A stretch of DNA of 6,664 nt from DATEVL01 sp035471625 (GTDB taxonomy: Bacteria > Chloroflexota > Anaerolineae > Anaerolineales > E44-bin32): positions 1-6,664 of the forward strand of contig DATIPT010000055.1 of NCBI GenBank assembly GCA_035471625.1, in the 5' to 3' direction. Under the pieces are notes generated by a model, which did not search any database, was not told the origin of the DNA, and was given only the letters and a program-made list of their open reading frames with translations. Shown one piece after another: positions 1 to 5,527 of this stretch. Both the position numbers and the translations under genes were made by a program. Numbering within the stretch: position 1 is the stretch's first letter; every line of letters begins with the position of its first letter.

Positions 1-1
1 G

Positions 2-1570
2 GATTGTCCAGGAGGGACCGTGTCGGCGACGGGTGGCGGCGGAAGCGTCAGCTTGAGTGGCGCGTCCCTGACCGAGGGCGCGGCGTGCACCGTGACGGTG
101 ACCGTCACTTCGTCGACGCCGGGCGGGCACCAGAATACGATCCCGGTGAACACGGTGACGACAGGGCAAAGCGTATCCAATACAACTGCCGCCAGCGCCA
201 CGCTGACGGTGACGGCGGCGGCGGACCTTTCGATCACGAAGAGCGATAGTCCGGACCCGGTGGCGGTGAACGGGACGCTGACGTACACGCTGAGCGTGAC
301 GAACAACGGTCCATCGACGGCGACGAGCGTGAGTGTGACGGACACGCTGCCGGGCGGGGTGACGTATGTGTCGGCGTCGGGGACGGGGTGGACGTGCAGC
401 GAGTTGACGGGGGTGGTGACGTGCACGCGGGCGACGCTGGGGGTGGGGGCGGCGCCGGCGATCACGGTGACGGTGACGGCGCCCGGGACAGCGGGGACGA
501 TCACGAACACCGTGAGTGTGAGTGCAGCGACGACCGACCCGGTGCCTGGGAACAACAGCGACAGTGAAGACACGGGTGTACAGGACATTGTCGTCACCGA
601 CCCCGCCGTCACCAAGACCGGCGATCCGTCGACGGCCGCGGTTGGGGACACGGTCGTCTTCACGATTGTTGTTGAAAACCTGGGCAACAACCCGGCGACG
701 ACCGTCCGGGTTCTGGACACCGTTCCAGCATTCTTGACGGTTCTCAATGTCGCGGCGCCTGGTGGTGCCAACAGCAGTTCAGGGAATACCGTCGACGTAA
801 CCTATGGCACCGTGAACCCGATCGATGTCTTCACGATTACGGTCACGACGGTTGTCAACAGCTCACCTACACCACCTACCCAGACCAACACTGTCACGTT
901 GACGGCCGACGCCGACGACAATGATTCGAACAACATCTCCTCGACGACGATCACCATCGTCGATCCTGGGCTGCAGGCCCCCGAAACCGGCTTCGCCCCG
1001 GGCCAGGTCACCCAACTGCCGGCCCAACCCAGGGATGCAGAATACGCGTCGCTCGGCGAACTGTGGCTCGAGATCCCGTCGCTCGGCGTCCAGACGACGA
1101 TCGTCGGGGTGCCCCAGACCGGCCGCGGCTGGGACGTCACCTGGCTCGGCCAGGACGCCGGCTACCTCAATGGCACCGCCTTCCCGACCTGGCAAGGCAA
1201 CAGCGTCATCACGGCCCACGTCACGCTCTCGACCGGCCTGGAAGGACCCTTCGCCGACCTCAAGGACCTGCGATTCGGCGATACCGTGATCGTCCACGGC
1301 TGGGGAGAGCAATACGTCTTCCAGATCCAGGAGATGGAGCTGGTCTCGCCCTTCGATCGGAGCATCTTCCGCCACGAGGAGCGTTCCTGGTTGACCCTGG
1401 TGACGTGTCATGGCTTTGACGAGCGGGAGAATACCTACCGCTGGCGCGTGGCGGCTCGGGCGGTCCTGACCTCGGTCGAGGCCGACGGGTCGGTGCCAGC
1501 GCCGGCGTACGCGCCGCCGCTGACCCCGCCGCGTGAAGATCCGCCACCCAGGCGCACCATCGGACACTAG
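2..1570 (+). CDS. DUF11-repeat surface protein with C-terminal sortase domain (5' partial)
   Basis: The frame is open to the left edge, so the GTG at 20 is an internal Val and the true start lies outside the window. Residues below count from that GTG. Residues 1-67 are the tail of a Thr/Val-rich beta module (DUF7933/DUF11-like). Residues 68-187 (starting ADLSITK) and about 193-317 (starting TDPAVTK) are DUF11-like modules, typical of exported adhesin-like proteins. APETG lies at 320-324. A sortase-type transpeptidase domain spans about 348-484, with candidate catalytic His400 (ITAH), Cys463 (LVTC) and Arg474 (or Arg476) in YRWRVAARA. The tail is Pro-rich and polar. No membrane segment is visible, so any signal peptide or anchor must be upstream. 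Sortases cleave LPXTG-like signals and join proteins to an amine on the cell surface. Here repeat stalk, candidate signal and enzyme share one chain. Domain identity is fairly secure; substrate and target are unknown. Val codon choice changes abruptly between the modules. Confidence 0.85.
   Translation, partial: DCPGGTVSATGGGGSVSLSGASLTEGAACTVTVTVTSSTPGGHQNTIPVNTVTTGQSVSNTTAASATLTVTAAADLSITKSDSPDPVAVNGTLTYTLSVTNNGPSTATSVSVTDTLPGGVTYVSASGTGWTCSELTGVVTCTRATLGVGAAPAITVTVTAPGTAGTITNTVSVSAATTDPVPGNNSDSEDTGVQDIVVTDPAVTKTGDPSTAAVGDTVVFTIVVENLGNNPATTVRVLDTVPAFLTVLNVAAPGGANSSSGNTVDVTYGTVNPIDVFTITVTTVVNSSPTPPTQTNTVTLTADADDNDSNNISSTTITIVDPGLQAPETGFAPGQVTQLPAQPRDAEYASLGELWLEIPSLGVQTTIVGVPQTGRGWDVTWLGQDAGYLNGTAFPTWQGNSVITAHVTLSTGLEGPFADLKDLRFGDTVIVHGWGEQYVFQIQEMELVSPFDRSIFRHEERSWLTLVTCHGFDERENTYRWRVAARAVLTSVEADGSVPAPAYAPPLTPPREDPPPRRTIGH
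977..991 (+). other. LPXTG-like motif (APETG) before the sortase domain
   Basis: These codons read A-P-E-T-G, followed by FAPG, at residues 320-324 of the visible protein. The motif sits in the linker between the last DUF11-like module and the sortase domain. It differs from canonical LPXTG only at the first position. Unlike a classical sorting signal it is not followed by a hydrophobic segment and a basic tail. Whether the attached sortase cuts here is inference; the motif could instead be a remnant or a pseudo-substrate. Confidence 0.5.
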
Positions 1571-1601
1571 GTCCGTCGGTCGGCCTGACCCGTTGTCCCA
1601 T

Positions 1602-1632
1602 CGGCCCCGCCGACGCGGGGCCGGATGCTTTT
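1602..1632 (+). terminator. Intrinsic terminator after the sortase-fusion gene
   Basis: A perfect 9-bp stem pairs CGGCCCCGC (1602-1610) with GCGGGGCCG (1615-1623) around a CGAC tetraloop. It is followed by a short T-run (TTTT at 1629-1632). It lies 31 bp after the stop codon of the surface protein and 44 bp before the methyltransferase start. The very stable stem supports Rho-independent termination. The T-run is short and displaced by a few bases, so efficiency is uncertain. Confidence 0.6.
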
Positions 1633-1665
1633 GGTGATCGATTCGCGGAAGTCAGGATTTGCCCT

Positions 1666-1670
1666 GGGAG
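1666..1670 (+). promoter_or_regulatory. Shine-Dalgarno that selects the methyltransferase start
   Basis: GGGAG at 1666-1670 is followed by six bases and then ATG at 1677. The in-frame ATG at 1671 abuts the motif directly and the TTG at 1659 precedes it, so 1677 is the best-placed initiation codon. Confidence 0.55.
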
Positions 1671-1676
1671 ATGACG

Positions 1677-2318
1677 ATGGCCAAACCGATGTTCTCCGAA
1701 GAACTCGTTCGCTACCTCGATGGCCTCGTCCCGCCGCGCCAGGGTGAACTCAGGGCGATGGAAGACCACGGCCGGAAGATCGGCTTCCCGATCATCGGAC
1801 CGGCCTGCGGTCACCTCGGGTACCTGATTGCCCGGATGATCGGCGCCCGCCAGGTGTTCGAGATGGGATCGGGCTACGGCTATTCGACCGCCTGGTTCGC
1901 CCGAGCGGTCGTCGAGAACGGCGGAGGCAAAGTTGTCCACACCGTGTGGGACGAGGACCTCTCGCGAGCGGCGCGCCAGCATCTGGCCAAAATGGGGTTT
2001 GGGGAGATCATCGAGTACCGGATCGGAGGGGCCGTCGAAGAGCTTCGGCGGACGACGGGAGCGCTCGACCTGGTCTTTCTGGACATCGACAAGGAAGACT
2101 ATCCGGAGGCGCTCGATGTGATCGAGGGCAAGATACGCCCAGGAGGCGTCCTCCTGGCCGACAACCTGTTCCTCCGGGGCGGGATCCTCGACGGCGATGA
2201 CCACTCACCCAGGATCGAGGCCGTCCGAGAACTGACCCGTCGCACGATCCAGGGCGATCGCTGGATCGGTTCGATCGTCCCGCTCCGCGACGGACTCCTG
2301 GTGGCGTACCGACGGTAG
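1677..2318 (+). CDS. SAM-dependent O-methyltransferase, family 3 (COMT/CCoAOMT type)
   Basis: A soluble 213-residue enzyme expected to transfer a methyl group from S-adenosylmethionine to a hydroxyl, probably of a catechol-like or other small substrate; the substrate is not predictable. The SAM-binding motif I is EMGSGYGYS at residues 62-70 of a Rossmann core. The acidic motif DIDK (136-139) and DN (162-163) match the divalent-metal and catalytic positions of cation-dependent O-methyltransferases. The C-terminal strand IVPLRDGLLVAYRR is also typical. Length fits the family (about 210-220). ATG 1677 is chosen for its spacing from GGGAG; TTG 1659 and ATG 1671 are in-frame alternatives. The gene is preceded by a terminator, so it probably has its own promoter, although I see no convincing -35/-10 pair. 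It converges on the small minus-strand gene 69 bp downstream. Confidence 0.88.
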   Translation: MAKPMFSEELVRYLDGLVPPRQGELRAMEDHGRKIGFPIIGPACGHLGYLIARMIGARQVFEMGSGYGYSTAWFARAVVENGGGKVVHTVWDEDLSRAARQHLAKMGFGEIIEYRIGGAVEELRRTTGALDLVFLDIDKEDYPEALDVIEGKIRPGGVLLADNLFLRGGILDGDDHSPRIEAVRELTRRTIQGDRWIGSIVPLRDGLLVAYRR

Positions 2319-2387
2319 AACGCTTGGGGGTCTGGGCGGACGCTCGGCGGGGTCAGGCGTCGCGGTCCCCGGTGGTTTCCTGGCGGG

Positions 2388-2666
2388 CTAGCCTTGATGT
2401 TGGTCCCGGGTGGCTTCCAGGTCGTCCATCGTGAATTGTTGCAGGGCGATGACCCTGGCCGTCTGGCGGAAGACCGGCGGAAGGATCGCCCGGGCTTGTT
2501 CCCGGTCGTCGACGTCAACGACGAACCAGGCCTTGTGGACGTCGTCGCTGCATCCCCAGTCGGCGTTCGTCATGAAGTGGGACCCCGTCTCGAGGAAGAC
2601 GCGAACCGCGAAGTCACACGCCTCCTTGCTGTTCTCATGCGGGACTTCGATCAGGTATCGTGGCAC
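2388..2666 (-). CDS. Small conserved-looking protein of unknown function, 92 aa
   Basis: Starts at GTG (MPRYLIEVPHENSKEAC) and ends at TAG. I recall similar short proteins beginning PRYL(I/V)EVPHE in many bacteria, always uncharacterised, and cannot name a family with certainty. Predicted pattern is strand (3-8), helix (12-26), strand (about 28-36), strand (45-52), helix (54-61), strand (66-73), like a ferredoxin-like or dimeric alpha/beta-barrel fold. His10, His30, Cys39 and His44 could make a small polar or metal site; this is inference. No signal peptide or membrane segment is seen. Real coding status is supported by the very strong Shine-Dalgarno sequence upstream and by coherent hydrophobic patterning. 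An in-frame ATG at 2710 would add 15 residues with basic low-complexity character and is less likely. It is transcribed divergently from mutY. Confidence 0.75.
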   Translation of the reverse strand: MPRYLIEVPHENSKEACDFAVRVFLETGSHFMTNADWGCSDDVHKAWFVVDVDDREQARAILPPVFRQTARVIALQQFTMDDLEATRDQHQG

Positions 2667-2672
2667 GATCGT

Positions 2673-2683
2673 CCTCCTCCCCC
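2673..2683 (-). promoter_or_regulatory. Strong Shine-Dalgarno for the 92-aa protein
   Basis: On the minus strand the bases read GGGGGAGGAGG, then six bases (ACGATC), then the GTG at 2666. This near-perfect anti-SD complement at ideal spacing decides the GTG start over the upstream in-frame ATG. Confidence 0.7.
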
Positions 2684-2767
2684 GCCGGGTGAGCGGGCAC
2701 GCACCCATGGTACCCCGAATGCGCCTGGGGGCGGGACGGCGCGGGGACTCCTGGCCGCGCCCGGGGA

Positions 2768-2773
2768 TAGAAT
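2768..2773 (+). promoter_or_regulatory. Candidate -10 box for a leaderless mutY transcript
   Basis: TAGAAT at 2768-2773 matches the sigma-70 -10 consensus TATAAT at five of six positions. It ends six bases before the mutY ATG at 2780, so transcription would start at or next to the A of the start codon. A weak -35-like GGGACT lies at 2744-2749, 18 bp upstream. No good Shine-Dalgarno sequence is present, which fits leaderless initiation. This is an inference from spacing only. Confidence 0.35.
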
Positions 2774-2779
2774 GAAGCG

Positions 2780-3904
2780 ATGGCCACCCGGACGGCGACA
2801 ACCCTGCTCGATTGGTACGGGAAGAATCAGCGCGACCTGCCTTGGCGCCGGACCCAAGATCCGTACCCGATCTGGGTCGCCGAGATCATGCTCCAGCAGA
2901 CTCGGGTCGAAACCGCCGTGCCGTACTACACGGCTTGGTTGGCGCGGTTCCCTACGATCGAGGCGCTGGCAAAGGCCACCGAGGACCAAGTCCTGCGACA
3001 GTGGGAGGGGTTGGGCTACTACCGGAGGGCGCTGAACCTCCGGAAGGCGGCTCGGATCGTGAAGACCGAGCATGGCGGCCGGCTGCCCGAGAACGCCGAC
3101 GAGCTGGCGCACCTTCCAGGGATCGGCCGCTACACCGCCGCCGCCATTGCCGCGTTTGCCTTTGGGCGGGATGAGATCGCCCTCGATGGAAACCTGCGGC
3201 GGGTCCTGGCGCGGCTGATCGATCTCGACCTTGAGGTTCGTTCCCCGGAGGGGGAAGCGCAGTTGATGGCCTTCGCCCGGCGGCACCTTCCCCGGGGTCG
3301 GGCGTCCGATTTCAACCAGGCACTGATGGACCTGGGGGCGATGGTGTGCTTGCCGCGCCTCCCGCGATGCACAGCGTGCCCGGTCAGGCGGACTTGCCGG
3401 GCCCGCCAGCGCGGGGTCCAGGAGCAGCGGCCGGTGCGTCGGCGCCGCGGTCCTCCGCCGGGACGAATCGCGACCGCCGGCGTGTTGCGACGCGGCGGCC
3501 GGGTTCTCATCGGACGCCGGCCGGAGGCGAGCCTGCTCGGAGGCCTGTGGGAGTTCCCCGGCGGAAAATGCCGAAGCCGGGAGATGTCCCGGACATGCCT
3601 TCGCCGTGAACTGAGGGAGGAGCTGGGGATCGAGGTCGAGGTGGGCGAATCGCTGGGAGTCTTTCGTCACGCCTATACTCATTTCCGAGTCGAAGTGCAC
3701 GCCTTCGAGTGCCGGCTTCGCCGTGGCACGCCCCGGCTGACGGCGCACACCGCCCTGCGATGGGTCTACCCGTCCCAGTTGGGCCGCTACCCGATGGGCC
3801 AGGTGGCGCGTCGAATCGCCCGCAGGATCGCAGGGCAGGAACGGACGGCCTCCCGGTTGAGACCCAAGGATCACCATGAGTTCGCCGCGCATCGATCCCG
3901 CTGA
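2780..3904 (+). CDS. mutY: A/G-specific adenine DNA glycosylase MutY
   Basis: Removes adenine mispaired with 8-oxoguanine, starting base-excision repair that prevents G:C to T:A transversions. It is 374 residues, a normal length. The N-terminal HhH-GPD domain has the catalytic Glu35 in WVAEIMLQQTR, a helix-hairpin-helix LPGIG (112-116) and the conserved Asp136 in DGNLRRVLAR. A 4Fe-4S site follows, with Cys190, Cys197, Cys200 and Cys206 in the exact C-x6-C-x2-C-x5-C spacing. The C-terminal Nudix-like domain (about 232-350), which reads the 8-oxoG strand, has WEFPGGK and a complete Nudix box from Gly262 to Ile284; many MutY proteins have lost parts of it. The FRHAYTHF segment is also typical of this domain. 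ATG 2780 fits the family N-terminus. The 3' end overlaps arfB by 29 bp, and mutY appears to be the first gene of a three-gene run. Confidence 0.96.
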   Translation: MATRTATTLLDWYGKNQRDLPWRRTQDPYPIWVAEIMLQQTRVETAVPYYTAWLARFPTIEALAKATEDQVLRQWEGLGYYRRALNLRKAARIVKTEHGGRLPENADELAHLPGIGRYTAAAIAAFAFGRDEIALDGNLRRVLARLIDLDLEVRSPEGEAQLMAFARRHLPRGRASDFNQALMDLGAMVCLPRLPRCTACPVRRTCRARQRGVQEQRPVRRRRGPPPGRIATAGVLRRGGRVLIGRRPEASLLGGLWEFPGGKCRSREMSRTCLRRELREELGIEVEVGESLGVFRHAYTHFRVEVHAFECRLRRGTPRLTAHTALRWVYPSQLGRYPMGQVARRIARRIAGQERTASRLRPKDHHEFAAHRSR

Positions 3905-4286
3905 ACTGATCTTCGAGACCTACCGGTCCTCCGGCCCTGGCGGGCAGAACGTCAACAAGGTCGCCACGGCGGTCCGACTACGGTTCGATATCCGCAACTC
4001 GCGCTCGCTGACGGCCGAGGAGAAGGAACGCCTGATCGGCCTGGCGGGGAAGCGAGCCTCTCGCGAGGGCGTCCTGCGCATCGAAGCGCAGCGCTACCGG
4101 ACTCAGGACTCGAACCGGAGGGACGCGCAGCGGCGCTTCGAGCGGTTGATCGAAGCGGCGCGCCGGCGACCGCGCCCGCGCACGCGGACCGAACCGAGCC
4201 GGGCGGAGAAACGCAAGCGGCTCGAGGCGAAGCGTCGCCAGTCGGAGAAGAAGCGCCGGCGACGATCCGCGGATCGCGACGACTAG
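3876..4286 (+). CDS. arfB: Alternative ribosome-rescue factor B (ArfB/YaeJ-type peptidyl-tRNA hydrolase)
   Basis: A 136-residue release-factor-like protein that hydrolyses peptidyl-tRNA on ribosomes stalled without a stop codon, as a backup to tmRNA. The catalytic GGQ is at residues 22-24 within SSGPGGQNVNKVATAV, the class signature. It has no codon-recognition domain. The C-terminal tail (about 90-136) is very rich in Arg and Lys, as expected for the ArfB segment that enters the empty mRNA channel. E. coli ArfB is 140 residues, so length fits and separates it from the longer release factors RF1/RF2. The start is secure: an in-frame stop lies at 3858-3860, and AAGGA (3866-3870) sits five bases before ATG. 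The first 29 bp overlap the end of mutY in another frame, suggesting translational coupling. Confidence 0.93.
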   Translation: MSSPRIDPAELIFETYRSSGPGGQNVNKVATAVRLRFDIRNSRSLTAEEKERLIGLAGKRASREGVLRIEAQRYRTQDSNRRDAQRRFERLIEAARRRPRPRTRTEPSRAEKRKRLEAKRRQSEKKRRRRSADRDD

Positions 4287-4306
4287 ACCCTTCGGAGAAA
4301 GCGGGC

Positions 4307-5482
4307 ATGAGCGAAACAGAAACCACGTCACGGACTCATCATCTCCGGCCGGAAGGGGCCTATCACGTGCTGGCCCAGGCGCAGGCTCTCGAGGCCGAGG
4401 GACGTGACATCCTTCACCTCGAGGTGGGCGAGCCGGACTTCCTGGCGTCGGAGGAGATCCTCGACGCCGGCGTGGAGGCCCTGCGCCGCGGCCGGGCGCG
4501 CTACGTTCCGCCGGCTGGGATCCGTCCCCTGCGCGAGGCGATCGCCGCGGCGGCGGGGGAGCAGCGGGGGATCGAAATCTCCCCCGAACAGGTCCTCGTC
4601 AGCCCGGGCGCCAAGCCGAACATGTTCTTCCCGACCCTGGCGCTGGTGGCGGCGGGAGATGAAGTGATCTATCCGGATCCCGGATTCCCGACCTATGCCG
4701 CCATGATCGGCGTGGCCGAGGCCAAAGGCGTTCCCGTCCCGGTGCTCGAGGACCGTGGCTTCTCCTTCGACCTGGAGGCCTTCGACCGAGCGCTGACCCC
4801 GCGAACGAAGGTGATCATCCTCAACTCGCCCGCCAACCCGACCGGAGGCGTCATCCCTCGCCCCGACCTCGAGCACATTGCCGCCGCCGCGCAGCGCGTC
4901 GGGGCGTGGGTGCTGTCGGACGAGATCTACACGCGCATCACGTTCGACGGCGGCGTGGCGCCGAGCATCGCTTCGCTGCCGGGCATGCAAGAACGCACCG
5001 TCATCATCGACGGATTCTCGAAGACCTATGCCATGAGCGGCTGGCGCCTGGGGTACGGGATCATGCCCGAGCCTCTGGCGCGTCGCGTCGAGCTGTTGCT
5101 GACTCATGCCTTCGGTTGCACGTCGGAGTTCGTCCAGCTGGCGGCCGTCGAGGCCGTGCAAGGATCGCAGGATTGGGTCTCGGCGATGGTCGCCGAGTAC
5201 CGCCGCCGCCGCGACCGCGTCGTGGCCGGGCTCAATGCGATTCCGGGGTTCCGCTGCCGCGAGCCGCAGGGCGCGTTCTATGTCTTCCCCAATATCACGG
5301 GCCTGGGAATGCCGTCCGACGCACTGGCCGAACGGATCCTGCGCGAGGCCGGCGTGGCACTCCTCCCCGGCACGGCCTTCGGCGCCAACGGCGAAGGCTA
5401 CCTTCGTCTGTCGTATGCAACCTCGATGGAGAACCTCGAGCGAGCCCTCGAGCGGATCCAGGACTTCGTCCAACGCCTGTAG
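4307..5482 (+). CDS. Class I/II PLP-dependent aminotransferase (aspartate aminotransferase-like)
   Basis: A 391-residue cytosolic fold-type I enzyme that moves an amino group between an amino acid and a 2-oxo acid. Cofactor and substrate residues are in place: Asn177 in NPTGG (177-181), Asp205 and Tyr208 in SDEIY, the Schiff-base Lys239 in GFSKTYAMSGWRLG, Arg247 for the PLP phosphate, and Arg367 in RLSYA for the substrate carboxylate. The N-terminal EVGEPDF is typical of the AspC-like Igamma group. Substrate cannot be fixed from sequence: aspartate, alanine, aromatic amino acids or a prephenate/LL-DAP-like role are all possible, so no symbol is given. Start ATG 4307 has GGAG at 4294-4297. It lies 20 bp after arfB with no terminator between, so it is probably co-transcribed with mutY-arfB. 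Confidence 0.92.
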   Translation: MSETETTSRTHHLRPEGAYHVLAQAQALEAEGRDILHLEVGEPDFLASEEILDAGVEALRRGRARYVPPAGIRPLREAIAAAAGEQRGIEISPEQVLVSPGAKPNMFFPTLALVAAGDEVIYPDPGFPTYAAMIGVAEAKGVPVPVLEDRGFSFDLEAFDRALTPRTKVIILNSPANPTGGVIPRPDLEHIAAAAQRVGAWVLSDEIYTRITFDGGVAPSIASLPGMQERTVIIDGFSKTYAMSGWRLGYGIMPEPLARRVELLLTHAFGCTSEFVQLAAVEAVQGSQDWVSAMVAEYRRRRDRVVAGLNAIPGFRCREPQGAFYVFPNITGLGMPSDALAERILREAGVALLPGTAFGANGEGYLRLSYATSMENLERALERIQDFVQRL

Positions 5483-5510
5483 CCGCCCTCGGGGAGCCGA
5501 GCGCGGCGGC
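5482..5510. terminator. Hairpin between convergent genes, possible bidirectional terminator
   Basis: GCCGCC-CTCGG (5482-5492) pairs with CCGAG-GGCGGC (5497-5501 and 5505-5510), giving an 11-bp stem with a 3-base bulge (CGC) and a GGAG loop. It begins on the last base of the aminotransferase stop codon and ends 17 bp from the end of the convergent SDR gene. No T-run flanks it on either side, so it may act as a weak or Rho-assisted terminator or as an mRNA 3'-end stabiliser. Confidence 0.45.
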
Positions 5511-5527
5511 ACCGACGACCTGGCGTC

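Noticed and set aside
20..22. GTG as the start of the sortase-fusion protein
   Set aside because: The reading frame is open to base 2 and the sequence before it (DCPGGT) continues the same repeat module, so the GTG is an internal valine.
200..530. GTGACG-rich tract as a DNA tandem repeat or phase-variable microsatellite
   Set aside because: The GTGACG runs are short and interrupted. They follow from Val-Thr-rich protein sequence with biased codon choice, not from an exact tandem array.
1631..1658. TTGGTG with CAGGAT as a promoter for the methyltransferase
   Set aside because: Spacing is 16 bp, but the -10 matches only three of six consensus positions and the -35 overlaps the terminator T-run; too weak to list.
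1260..2204. 314-codon minus-strand open frame across the sortase end and methyltransferase
   Set aside because: It runs through two real plus-strand genes and the terminator between them, has no coherent domain, and its composition is that of a shadow frame.
2339..2361. GACGC...GCGTC inverted repeat as a terminator after the methyltransferase
   Set aside because: Only five base pairs with a 13-base loop and no T-run; expected by chance in this composition.
2651..3892. 413-codon open frame on the minus strand opposite mutY
   Set aside because: It is the antisense shadow of mutY in GC-rich DNA. The translation is rich in Arg, Pro and Gly with no recognisable domain, while the plus strand encodes a full MutY with all its motifs.
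4328..5512. 394-codon open frame on the minus strand opposite the aminotransferase
   Set aside because: Antisense shadow: low-complexity Arg/Gly/Asp/His composition, no domain, and complete overlap with a well-supported PLP enzyme.
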